DNA of 64,000 nt, from the NCBI GenBank assembly GCA_963457665.1, contig OY735205.1, positions 26,092,191-26,156,190 on the forward strand, given 5' to 3'. A program made the position numbers and the translations under genes. Shown here one piece after another: positions 24,926 to 35,236 of this stretch; positions within the stretch are counted from its first letter, which is position 1, and each line of letters starts with the position of its first letter. The notes beneath the pieces are model-generated. The model had not been told where the DNA came from. It was given only the letters and a program-made list of their open reading frames with translations, and did not search any database. This stretch comes from Thysanoteuthis rhombus (Eukaryota; Mollusca; Cephalopoda; Oegopsida; Thysanoteuthidae).

Positions 24926-25190
24926 GAAATGAATTGAATTTCAAAAAACTACTCATTCAACATATTTTTCTTGAATCACGATGCACTTGATGAAGTTGTG
25001 AATATCAAAGAAGTACTTCGAACACTATATAGTAAAAATTTCGAATCCAAATCAAGATGATGAGAGTGTACGAGTGTACGTAGTCATATTCCTCCTTCCA
25101 TATTCTAATAAGGACAAATACAGCCAATAAAGCCCATTGATTTGAGTCGAATAGCAAATTGCACAACAATTATGGAAGCAATCACTGATT
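24926..25190. other. Spacer between RTE-like copies
   Basis: No feature recognised. The repeated ACGAGTGTACG at 25069-25082 is a small tandem. Confidence 0.4.
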
Positions 25191-25204
25191 AAGCTACACG
25201 TATA

Positions 25205-25785
25205 GAATGGACTCTCCATGAGATCCTCAAAATAGGAGGAAATCAACCGGAGAATCACTCTGGGATGGCAAGCCTTTGGCAGAACAAGCCTTTGGCAGAG
25301 CAAGCTCAACTTTCAAGAACCAGATGATACCAATAATCCTAAAAAGAAGGGTATACAACCAATGGATTTTCCCGATAGTCACTTATGGAGCTGGAACATG
25401 GAACCTAACCAAGAGACAGACCTGCAAACTGAGAAGCATGAAACCTGTGCATGAGAGAATCATTCACAACCTTATGTGGAGACATCACATGACAGCACAG
25501 TATATGAGGAAGAAAACGGGTGTCCATGACATCATAGAAACTATAAAAACAACTCAAATGGCAATGGGTAGGCCATGTTGCAAAAATGAAAGACATCCGA
25601 TGGACATCACGTCTCACAACATGGATCCCCAGAGATCACATAAGAAACTGAGGCCGACAGACCACAAGATGGATTGATGAACTGGGCAGATTCAGGAAAT
25701 ACTAGCCCATGATAAAGAATTGTGGCGGATCCTGAGGAGGGTTTATGTCTAACGACGGACGTTAAGAATGATGATGATAGAATGG
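25205..25785 (+). mobile_element. RTE-like LINE 3' portion with the best-preserved tail
   Basis: Blocks in order are the thumb (MRSSK-EEINRRITLGWQAFG), a 16-base tandem duplication at 25269-25300, and then ILKRRVYNQWIFPIVTYGAG, TWNLTKRQTCKLRSM and HERIIHNLMWRHHMTAQYMR. After a shift come GHVAKMKDIRWTSRL, TTWIPRDHIR, RPTTRWIDELGRF and a GGSEEGLCL-like end. It stops at GACGGACGTTAAGAATGATGATGATAG. This copy defines the family's C-terminal order (TYGAETW, then WAGHVARM, then WIPRDH, then RWIDDL), which is why I call the family RTE-like. It is the longest frame past the thumb in this cluster. Confidence 0.8.
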
Positions 25786-26269
25786 ACTGATACTAAGCAA
25801 CTAACTCAGCTGCAACCGGAACAAAAACCAAGAAAAGTGAACGTCAGCAGTATAATCTCGGTGAGGAATTCAATTTTAGATATGATTTTTTTCCAAAATT
25901 GTTCCGATGTACAAGAAAGCGTCTAGAGCAGAACTAATCGGAATTTTTTCGGAGACTTTGAAACATTGATGATTACAATTTTAGCAGGAATCTGTTTAAA
26001 AAGTTAAATAAATAAAATTCCTTAAAATTTTAAATGAATTCATATGCCATTAGAATGACCTTGGAATCTCATGCTATTTCCAGGAAGTCAGCTCTAATCA
26101 TTTTTACTTCGATTTTCAAATATCCAACATTGAAACGGTTCATTTTCTTTTCGTATTCTTATCATCGAAATCACTGCTGTAGCCTGCAATTTTTAAAAAT
26201 CTTTTCTCAAATATGTTAATACTATGTCTTATCCGTAAAAATATTAACAGATATATTTGACATTTAATG

Positions 26270-26270
<1 letters not shown>
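25786..26270. other. No recognisable feature
   Basis: Unassigned AT-rich interval. Confidence 0.45.

Positions 26271-26274
<4 letters not shown>

Positions 26275-26330
<56 letters not shown>
26275..26330. repeat. (TA)n microsatellite interrupting a GIY-YIG remnant
   Basis: Pure TA tract. On the minus strand it begins straight after the codons for YLLEC-N. Confidence 0.95.
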
Positions 26331-26332
<2 letters not shown>

Positions 26333-26570
26333 CACTCTAGAAGGTATATAATGTTCTTACTGCGGCAGTTGCTATTGTGATATATGTGGTAACTCTCTTT
26401 TGTGGTGGTGCTTGTGAATGTGTTGGTGTACTTGAGGTGGTTGCAACATAGACTGTTTCTTATGTTGCAAGGTGTGCAGAATTTAATTGTTCTAGGTGTA
26501 TTTTTGTGCACAACTTTATTGTTAACGATATTATTGCTACTAGTCATGTCTCTGATGTTTTTGGGTCTGC

Positions 26571-26573
<3 letters not shown>
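26331..26573 (-). mobile_element. Penelope-like element remnant: linker and start of GIY-YIG endonuclease
   Basis: On the minus strand the frame reads ISRRPKNIRDM, then FCTPCNIRNSLCC (a cysteine cluster), NTFTSTTTKESYHIYHN, and CRSKNIIYLLEC. The RRPKN-RD entry, the Cys cluster and the C-S-NVIYLI-C segment lead into GIY-YIG nuclease domains in Penelope-like elements. The Y-I-G half of the motif is absent, because a (TA)n tract takes over immediately. A second (TA)n (26574-26622) lies at the other end, so the coding scrap sits between two TA tracts. Confidence 0.65.

Positions 26574-26622
<49 letters not shown>
26574..26622. repeat. (TA)n microsatellite
   Basis: TA tract to the right of the GIY-YIG remnant. 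Confidence 0.95.
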
Positions 26623-26624
<2 letters not shown>

Positions 26625-26625
<1 letters not shown>

Positions 26626-27205
26626 CTGCGAAATCTGGGAATAGTTTGTTTCCATTAGTGAATAGTTATATAATACTTTGTCAGCGATAACCTATCGAGT
26701 AAGAATGCTCGATGACTAATTATTGTAGAAATAGAGTTTTCTCTGCGCAAATATAGTAAAAGTCAAAAAATCTTGGGAAAATAAATAATATCATATTTTG
26801 ATGCATTCTCAACACTTTTGGATTATCCCTGGTTTTATTTCATTAAAAACGGAATCAATATGATTTTATTCAAAAGATATTTCTTTTGCGCATTTCTAAA
26901 TTTGATGTCAATTTTTAATATCCGATATTGCTGTTAATCCCTCTACCATGATTGTTGTAGTCTGAACTTCTAATTTATAATTTTGATTCCTTCATTATAA
27001 TTATTATTATTATCATTAATATCATTATTATCATTATCATTATTATTATTATTATTGACGTCCTAATTTAAATTTGGAGATCGAAACTACATCGATTCTG
27101 AATAATTGGTGCTACTTAAGGCATTATATGGATTTGTATTAGGTGCCTGGGTGACAGTAGATCAAGTTCCAGCTCAATCAGTTCCATCATTAAGCCGTTG
27201 GATCG
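26625..27205. other. No gene; (ATT)n tract inside
   Basis: Positions 27000-27056 hold interrupted ATT and ATC triplets. The rest is unassigned. Confidence 0.5.

Positions 27206-27208
<3 letters not shown>

Positions 27209-27298
<90 letters not shown>
27209..27298. repeat. (TA)n microsatellite
   Basis: One of the longest pure TA tracts in the window. Confidence 0.95.
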
Positions 27299-27299
<1 letters not shown>

Positions 27300-27301
<2 letters not shown>

Positions 27302-27848
27302 GAGTTGTATTCACTAGTTTCTTTAGTGTGTATATTTTGACATCATTCCATTTTTCAGGTTCGGCGAGTTCTTTCTCTCTTCAAATACTAAGATTCATAC
27401 TTTCTCTTCGAGGCACAAGAAGCATTTATCTCAAAATTTATTTGGAGTTTTGGAGTCACTGATGGTAGTCTATTCCATGAAAAGTGCAGGTTTCTTTACT
27501 TCAATTTTCCTGCTCAAATATCTTGGGAATGCAACTTGAAATTCAAGTTTTAAAATTTAGGATGATAAATTGTAGTTGTAGTATCTATATTTCAATTTCA
27601 GGTCCTTTTACATTACAATGAAGAACTCTTTGTTAAGTGATCGCTCAATTATGATTCTTTTTAAGCATATACAGCTCTTTTTAATGCTTCTGATGATTAC
27701 AGGAGATTTGTTCTTATTTGTGAAGTTTCAATCACATCTGGCTAGATACTTTTTCTCTATTTTGATAATTGCTGTTATTAATATTGTTGGAATTCATTAC
27801 TTTTTTCTGATATGAATTTATAATAGTATTCATTTTCTATGATGAGAT

Positions 27849-27888
<40 letters not shown>

Positions 27889-29230
27889 TGGCGGCTGCAA
27901 TTCACTTGAGAGGGCTCTTCACATTTTTTACATTTTTTTTTCTCCAAGACTTTATAGCTTACTGCTTCAAAGCAGGTATTAATGTAACCAAGTGTTCTAA
28001 TCCCATCAATTTTATCTGAAGTATCATTAAAAAAGTTACTGACCTTTTTTTGTGGCAGATCCCATTGTTCCAAATGATGGGAGAATATATTTTTTATCAG
28101 CAAAATCGTATTTTTGGAGGAAAAGTTGATTTTCATGGATACAGAAACAAACAGAAAAAAAATCTGCCTATTGCACATGTTAATAGATCTGCAACTTCAT
28201 TTAGTTTCATTTTTCATTCATATATACACTACCATGGGTTTTTAAATGTTTTTAATATTATTTATGCCCTCCTCCCCAAATATTTGAATATTTGTCCGTT
28301 TTTAATTCAGATTTAATTCAAATTATTTATGCACATCTATCAGCCATTTTTGAAATAATGTAAGAATCCACGAGCTTTACAGCCAACTGGGGTTTTCTAA
28401 TTTTTTTCTAAATAGGTTTACTCAATTTCCAATTAAATGTTCTTTCTATCGGAGTCACATAACATGGGTTCCCAAATTCTAACAGCATTGATTGTTGCAA
28501 CAATTCTAAAACAAAGCAGGTCTCTTCAAATTGTCATGGGGAAAACATGACCGTTCTATCTATTCAGTTTATGTTAAAAGTACTTAATGTTCCAATATCA
28601 ATTCAGTTAGATTATTGTGGGATCAAGTTGCCAAATTTCAGATAAACCAATTCAGCACATTTTCGTCTTATTTCTGTTGGATAAAGTCTTCCAAATCCTT
28701 ATTCATAATTTTATCACTACGATTCATCTACATCTTCACTTATTAGTTGTTTGTTTGTTACAACTTATGCTCAAATCGGTAACCCCCACACCAGTGCAAT
28801 ACAAAGCAACTAATAAATAATGATTGAGGTAATAAGTACTCATACAATTAAATAATAACCTGTTAAGTAGTTTGGCTATCAACACATGGATAAAGGGACC
28901 TTATATTAGTTTGTGCAACGATTCTTTGTGCTTTTTTCTAGAAGTCAAGAACTGAATATGCTGATAAAAATCGACTTTTCACTGAAATCTTTTGCAAACA
29001 TATCTATGTTTAAGATATTAGATTCCATTAAGACGATTGATTTTCCAGTATACTTTCAGATAACTAATTTTGTAATTTCATGGAAACCACTGAGAAGAAA
29101 AATTAACGTTCCGTTGCAATAGTCTTACTCCTATTCATAAGATTCGATTATGAAATTAACATGAGATGCATTTGAAATAAACCACGACGGTTAATAGTAA
29201 GCGAAGATTTCGCTACTGATCATTCAACGT
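27300..29230. other. No recognised gene; one unassigned minus-strand frame
   Basis: On the minus strand, 28178-27890 encodes a frame with HHLEQWDLPQKK, NDTSDKIDGIRTLGYINTC and KKKCKKCEEPSQVNCSRQ, ending in the TA tract at 27850-27887. It looks more protein-like than its neighbours and again abuts (TA)n. It could be another retroelement scrap, but I cannot name it. Confidence 0.3.
27850..27887. repeat. (TA)n microsatellite
   Basis: TA tract at the end of the unassigned minus-strand frame. Confidence 0.95.
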
Positions 29231-29235
29231 CATAC

Positions 29236-29251
29236 ATTATCATCATCATCA

Positions 29252-29318
<67 letters not shown>

Positions 29319-29336
29319 GATGATGATGATGATGAT
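29236..29336. repeat. (CAT)n-(ATT)n-(GAT)n triplet array
   Basis: CAT units pass into a long ATT run and then into GAT units. The outer parts are reverse complements of each other, so the array could fold as a hairpin with an ATT loop. Confidence 0.95.
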
Positions 29337-29399
29337 TTCTGAAAATCCTTCACAAAAAGTTTTGCAAGATTTTATGAGTGAGTGTTTCCCTGCTAGAGA

Positions 29400-29600
29400 A
29401 GTAAAAAAAAAAAACAAAAAAAAACAGGATTTGAACGTGAGGCAAAAACTGGGAGCTGTGGCACGTTGCGCTGCAAGGTGCCATAAGTAAATATTATCCT
29501 GATCCAGTCTGCAACGTCGGGTGGTTCTGGATTGACTGATTTACTCTCACCTTCCTGGCGTTTGCATACAAGTTCAGCAATTTTCACTATGTACGATAGA
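29400..29600 (-). repeat. Possible tRNA-derived SINE
   Basis: On the minus strand, 29442-29428 reads CTCACGTTCAAATCC, a clear B box. Upstream, GCAGCGCAACGTGCC (about 29480) could be a displaced A box. An A/T homopolymer at 29402-29426 lies on the B-box side. The minus-strand frame NPEPPDVADWIRIIF is a read-through of this repeat. Confidence 0.4.
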
Positions 29601-29604
29601 AAAT

Positions 29605-30680
29605 AGACTAGACGTAATATTTTGTTTTAATTTGGGGAAAACTGCTACTCGAACAGTTGTAATGAATTGATAACAGTTCAAAGGAAAAAAAAACCTTAAG
29701 GTGTTTCAGGATTGTATGGGTGTTTTTGCGTGTCGATCATAGTGAGATGTCACGCGAATACGAATCAGGATATGGCCAATTTTCAACGAATGACATGACG
29801 AAAATCGGGAAACCATTCATAAGTTAATTAATGAAGATTGTTGTAATGCCAGTGATGAAATATCTGAGATGACTCGTTTGTCTTTGACTTCATGACAGCA
29901 ATTTCAACACATTTCCTAAAAATCAGGGCATAAAAGAAACAATTGTTTGAATTCATGCCACGATTTGAGAGTGGGAACAATGTTCAGATAACTGGGAGTT
30001 TCGTTCCAAAGTTGAGATTTTCAAAAACAATTCTGGGCATTTTTTGCATAAACCCTTGTAAAACGCAATATTAAAAATCAGGTTAAAATGAATTTTGAGA
30101 TAGAGCCCTCTCTGGAAATATAAAAACATCCCCCATTCAAAACTTGATAAATATCCTTTGTATCGACTGAATATTTCTCATGAGCAGCTTATTAATTCAA
30201 AAATGTGAAAAGCTGGACACTACTCATTTTCTCAACCGATACATTGGTACGTAACCAAGTTCTAAAATGCAGTAACCATCCGAGAGATTATTCCAGTTGG
30301 TTAATTTGCGTAGCACTGACGAGCCAAAATATCTCTTTTGGGGAAAATTTACCGATTTTATTTATTGTAGGAGCTTAGAAATTAACACATTTTGACGCCA
30401 GTTGATCGGAGATTTATTGCACAATATTCACGGATGTAAGCAAGGAATGGAAGAGTAATCAAGCGGAAAAAGTTGTTCTAAACAATTCAGACAAGTGAAT
30501 AGGATCACAAGCAAAAGGTAATCTGATGTCAAACGTGAAAATATGCATTAATTCGCGCCTCGATGGATATGCAAGAAAGCGAGCGGCATGCAAGATATGT
30601 TGGGAATTCAAGTCTGAGAATTACAACCATAGTAATAAAATAACAGCAAAATAATTATGAAATACTCCTACTACAACTAT
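29605..30680. other. No recognisable gene
   Basis: Unassigned interval upstream of the Dong/R4-like LINE. Confidence 0.45.
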
Positions 30681-30684
30681 TACT

Positions 30685-30691
30685 GATGATG

Positions 30692-30722
<31 letters not shown>
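30685..30722. repeat. (TAA)n-type triplet tract at the 5' edge of the LINE
   Basis: GATGATGATAATAATAATAA continues to the first LINE codons. It resembles the tail at 32027-32060. Confidence 0.9.
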
Positions 30723-30724
<2 letters not shown>

Positions 30725-31782
30725 CAGGACCATTCCTAGGATGGACAAAGGAAGAGCTCCAATCAATGGATAGGCGAACAAGGAAACTTATGACGATGCA
30801 TAAAGCATTACATCCTAGGGATGATACAGATAGGCTATACGTTAAGAGAAAAGAAGGTGGTAGGGGGCTCATCAGCATAGAAGATTGTGTCCAGAGAGCT
30901 AAAGTAGTCCTAAATAGATATGTGCAAACAAATAGTGAAGAAATCATAAAGAGCGCGAGGGATAGTGCAACAAACAATAAAGTAGAAAACAATGGAACAG
31001 TACAGCAAACTAGAAAAGAAAAGTGGGAAGGGAAAAAATTGTACGGCGAGTTTAAAAGACAGATAAAAGAAATAGCAGACGAGAAATCATGGACGTGGTT
31101 ACGAAAGGGAAACCTTAAGAGAGAAACAGAATCGCTCATCATGGCAGCCCAAAACAAAAGCATAAGGACAAACTACATAAAAGCAAAAATCGACAGAACA
31201 CAGACAAACAGCAAATGCCGCATGTGCGGTGAAAGAGATGAGACAGTAAACCACATAACTAGTGAATGTAGCCAACTCGCCCAGAAGGAGTATAAGCATA
31301 GACACGATAGAGTAGCAACGATGATACACTGGGAACTAAGTAAACAAATGGGATTCAACCATGGGGAAAAGTGGTATCAGCACAAGCCAGAGGCAGTTTT
31401 GGAGAATGACAACCACAAACTACTGTGGGACTTTGACATCCAAACTGACCACCTCATCCAGGCAAGAAGGCCGGACTTAGTAATAGTAGACAAAAAAAGG
31501 AGGGCCTGCCAAATAGTAGACGTTGCTGTACCTGCAGACCATCGAGTAAAAAAGAAGGAGGGTGAGAAAAGGGAAAAATACCAGGACCTAGCAAGGGAGT
31601 TAAAGAAAATGTGGAACATGAAAACCAGGGTAGTACCGGTCATAGTGGGCTCACTAGGAACTGTCCCCAAAACGCTGAGGGAGAGACTGGAGGAGATCGG
31701 GATTAGGGGGAGGATAGAGACCGTACAGACCACGGCACTGCTGGGCACTGGACGGATACTGAGGAAGGTGCTAGAGATATAA
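30721..31782 (+). CDS. Dong/R4-like LINE protein, C-terminal part: post-RT domain, CCHC knuckle and restriction-like endonuclease
   Basis: The frame is open from 30721 to a stop at 31780-31782. The first Met is at 30766, but the homologous text (PFLGWTKEELQSMDRRTRKL) starts upstream of it, so this is a 5'-truncated copy and not a true start. Numbering from Met 30766, residues 1-50 carry the post-RT block LMTMHKALHPRDDTDRLY, then KEGGRGLISIEDC. A zinc knuckle of pattern C-X2-C-X8-H-X4-C uses C151, C154, H163 and C168. The endonuclease core has R and PD (P236, D237), then 14 residues, then D252 in IVDVAVPAD. KYQDLARELKKMWNMKT and IVGSLGTVPK follow. PD-X14-D after a CCHC is the arrangement of site-specific-type LINEs (R2, R4 and Dong clades), where it nicks the target for reverse transcription. 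The frame is intact here, but without an RT it cannot move itself. Confidence 0.85.
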
Positions 31783-32060
31783 GGACTGCAACGAAGCGTA
31801 GCTCTGTCATGATATGCGAAAGAGAGAGGAGACGTTAGCTGAAGACCTGGGGAGACTTATTGTCACTCAGCCTTCAGCGATAACCACTGGGCAACCGGTG
31901 TGAAACTGTAAATCGCAGAATTACTGCGATCTATGAGTACGAGGAGAGGAGGGCTGGAGACTTGAGGAGACTTGCTGTCACTCAAACTCCAGCGGTTACC
32001 ACCAGGCAACTGGTGTGAGATTCCGAAATGATAATGATAATAATAATAATAATAATAATG
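31783..32060 (+). mobile_element. 3' UTR and TAA-type tail of the Dong/R4-like LINE
   Basis: Two related modules, at 31841-31908 and 31956-32023, lie 115 bases apart. They share GGAGACTTRYTGTCACTCA, a CAGCGRTWACCAC stretch and a GGTGTGARA end. The tail begins at about 32027 with ATGATAATGATAATAATAA. The same two modules occur in the decayed copy at 8.36-8.53 kb. Confidence 0.8.
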
Positions 32061-32143
32061 AGAAGAAGAAGAAGAAGAAGAAGAAGAAGAAGAAGAAGAA
32101 GAAGAAGAAGAAGAAGAAGAAGAAGAAGAAGAAGAAGAAGAAG
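32061..32143. repeat. (GAA)n / (AAG)n tract
   Basis: A nearly pure purine triplet array that follows the TAA tail. All long frames through it (poly-Lys, poly-Phe, poly-Ser) are artefacts. Purine triplets of this kind can form triplex DNA. Confidence 0.95.
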
Positions 32144-32189
32144 ACCGGCTCCCACCTAAAAAAGACCCTGAAAAAGCAATCGGACAATC

Positions 32190-32570
32190 AATTATACATG
32201 TACTTACCACTAATTTGGGAAATTCAGACCCATCAGATAACGCAGAGAATGTATATCGCCACGGAAAGAAAATAAGTCTTACCAGATGAATAGAAAAGGA
32301 TACAGGAAATGACCCAAAGGAGCGAATGACTCACTCTACGCTGGCTTGATGATTCTAGGAGACGGAAAGAAAAAATGTTTCAATGGGATGGATAGATAAA
32401 TGAGAGGCATACGACATTTTCCCACCAGCTGGGTATTAAAATTAGTGATGGGATTAATTGTAAACTCTATGAAAAGCTGGGAAGTAGACTTGACAACGGC
32501 AGAAGAAATTGAAGCAGGTGAAAAGAAATTCCATTGAAGAATATATTGCTGTTCATTCGATCTCCAGTGA
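32190..32570 (+). mobile_element. Dong/R4-like LINE, RT fragment around motif A
   Basis: Across three frames the text reads VLPDE then KRIQEM (family: ILPDEQKGCRRG), then LMILGDGKKK, then MGWIDK-EAYDIFP (32388-32430), which is RT motif A (WIDYKKAYD) with a stop inside. SWVLKLV-GLIVNSMKSWE follows. This is the palm of the same clade as the frame at 30.7 kb, but the piece lies downstream of that copy's tail. It is therefore a second, separate insertion in the same orientation. Confidence 0.7.
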
Positions 32571-32574
32571 AAAC

Positions 32575-33130
32575 CATCGGTCGCTGTTTGAACTCAAAGA
32601 ATAATAATCTCAATGACCAGTCGTAGAAATAACCCAATCTGCCATATTTTTGTGAAGTTCATTATTGATGTATTTCAAAATCAACTGGATTATCATCATC
32701 AGCTGTGTAGTTATACATATATATTTATGAAAGGCAGACAGACAGATAGATAGACAGACAGACTGACAAACCAATTTTTTTAATTAACAAATCTATATAC
32801 CAATCATATAATCTACATAGGTTTCAATCCAAAAATTATCGGAAAATAATCATCAATATCGAATCTTTTCAACACATATTCTGTATTTTTTTTTTCATTC
32901 TAATGACTAGGAATATCAATGATTCAATCTTAAGTCATAAAAGCAAAAATATATCACTTTATTAGTTTACACTAAACGAAAACCCATCATGTAGCTTAGA
33001 TAGGGTCTCGACCTGAATAACAAATGTAAAATGGCTATTACGTACGGTCAGGGAAGTGCGTTGATGGTGTTGGAAAATGAATATTCTTTGAGTAAATCAA
33101 ATGCTTGTCCATCTTTTGTCTACTGATTTC
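32575..33130. other. No gene; short (GACA)/(GATA) tract
   Basis: Positions 32735-32765 hold GACA and GATA units. Nothing else is recognised. Confidence 0.45.

Positions 33131-33133
<3 letters not shown>

Positions 33134-33214
<81 letters not shown>
33134..33214. repeat. (TA)n-(GA)n microsatellite
   Basis: TA tract to 33180, then GA to 33214. Confidence 0.95.
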
Positions 33215-33219
<5 letters not shown>

Positions 33220-33272
33220 TGGAGAGAAAGAGCCAATGGATATTCAACATTCCTTAGTAATTTTTTTTTTAA

Positions 33273-33610
33273 ATGCATATGGAGGCCATCAGTCGACAAG
33301 GCGTAGATTCAGTATATATTGAAGTGTTTAAACATATATACAATCACAGCAGCTCCTTTATCAGATTACATGAAGACTCGGACCCTTTTCACCTCCAGGA
33401 AGGATTAAGACAAGGAGCAAGAAAGTTGGCTAACACATCAACTTCAGCAGAACAAAGATCATTTGCAACAACCACATCGGGGATAGAAACACTAAGATCA
33501 AAATCGAACACACAGAACTGGAGGAGGTAGACCACTACATCTCCTTAGGACAACAAATCTCCATGAGACCCTCAAAAGAAGAAGAAATCAAGCAAAGAAT
33601 CACTTCTGAT
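33273..33610 (+). mobile_element. RTE-like LINE fragment lacking the catalytic loop
   Basis: Frame 33273-33420 reads ISRQGVDSVYIEVFKHIYNH, then SSSFIRLHEDSDPFHLQEGLRQG (up to motif B). It then jumps within one codon to ARKLA, the block that lies after motif C in the 24 kb copy (SKKVG). The text continues with the thumb (EELEEVDHYISLGQQ in a shifted frame) to PSKEEEIKQRIT at 33600. Motif C is deleted entirely. Confidence 0.75.
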
Positions 33611-33614
33611 CCAT

Positions 33615-34955
33615 AGTGATTTCTTCTACGATTTAAGTGTAATGAAGAAACAACCTATCTGTCAAGTTTGCTTTGAAAATATTTGCAATAATAATTACAA
33701 TTTAATATAATTTTCAATTTATGAATTGACTCTATATAATTCTCTTGATACCTATCACTTTGGTATCAACAAAACTGCCGTCCTTTGTAGTAGTGTTGGG
33801 AGAAAACTATTTTGTGACAGCTACAGTAAAGGAACTTAACCTCATTCTATCATATTCGCCGTTGCCTTATCTTCGTTTTTTTCTTCTCTTTTTTTAGTAT
33901 ACAACCTATCTTCCCATAATAAACAGACCTAAACTGGCAATCACTTACTGTCGTAGCAGGCGGCATTTAGTAAATATGTGATCCACCCTGTGGAAGTGTT
34001 ACAAATCGTGATTATTCTGTTGTCGACACAAGTCATAAGTGAATTAGAATTTGCGACGCTCTCTTGCAATGTAATTAGTTATGACGGTTGAACTGCCGTT
34101 GGGACACATTTGTCATACCAAATATCCACTTCGCCAAGCAAATCAACTCTCTCCTTCTTTTCACTTGATTATGTGCGTCTGGCTACAAGCATAAGTAGAA
34201 CTGTGGACACGCACACCTTCTCTTGTGTTTTTCTGATAAATACGTGACATTGAAAGCCTAGTTTCTGGCAAGCATATACCTATATTTACAAATATATGGT
34301 GTGCTTATCTCTTTTCATTACGAGGTTTACCCGTACCGTCAGAAGTGATGGTACGTATTGGATTGATATTTGGTAAAGTGTTCACTATGCCAACTGTAAA
34401 AATGAAACAAATTCGATAGAAATATTTCTGTAATTAAAGACTGAAACTTTTATATCAGTTTACAGATATACATACTCATCATGTCGCGTCCCTTCCCTTA
34501 GAAATATCTGAAAAATATACTAATACAAATTGTGTAATATTATAGTAAATGTACACGTGTGTGGATCAAAACGATGCCAATGTAAAACGACTTAAGTCAA
34601 TAATTCAGATCACACGTGATACATTCTTGGTTCTCAATTTTGTTTCCTTGTTACGTTTATAAAAATTGAGACTATTTCCCTAAAGATTTCCTTTGTATCG
34701 AACCAAACATTCAACATGGCAAGGTTCGATGCTTTTCAGAGGACACGAAGAATGTTAAAAGCTGATAAGGTTAAAACTGCGGAATTATTTCGCTGTAACA
34801 GAAGAACTGATGACAAGACGCCTTTTTGGTTCCAAACATTGTGTCTTGGTTATTTTGTTAATGCTGAGAAAATCACAGGTTTTCTTCTCACTTCCATCCT
34901 CTTACTGTGTTCGTGTGTTCTTATACATTTCTTTATGTAAGCTTGTATTTTTCGA
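33615..34955. other. No recognisable gene
   Basis: The frame at 34716-34940 (MARFDAFQRTRRMLK) has no motif that I know. Base composition at 33940-34250 is a little more GC-rich than around it. Confidence 0.4.
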
Positions 34956-34956
34956 C

Positions 34957-34957
<1 letters not shown>

Positions 34958-35014
<57 letters not shown>
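34958..35014. repeat. (TA)n microsatellite
   Basis: Pure TA tract. Confidence 0.95.
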
Positions 35015-35019
<5 letters not shown>

Positions 35020-35236
35020 CTTGAAAATCGATTTTCATAGGCTTGATGTAAGTTATCAATCAATCAGACGAGTCCCTACTGCTCATGCATGAGAAACCAT
35101 ACATCCGTTGATTGAGCGTGTCCACGTCAACAGTGAGACGCCATTGGGTGAGCTTATGTTCTATGTGACATTTGCTTTAAAAATATGTTCGTTTTTTTCT
35201 GGAATCATGACACATTTAGATTAATGAGGACGCAAT

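Noticed and set aside
30621..31163. 180-codon minus-strand frame opposite the LINE
   Set aside because: It is the shadow of the real plus-strand frame, with Ser/Leu/Val-rich composition typical of antisense reading.
32015..32275. Poly-Lys, poly-Phe and poly-Ser frames over the GAA tract
   Set aside because: Artefacts of a triplet repeat at a LINE tail.
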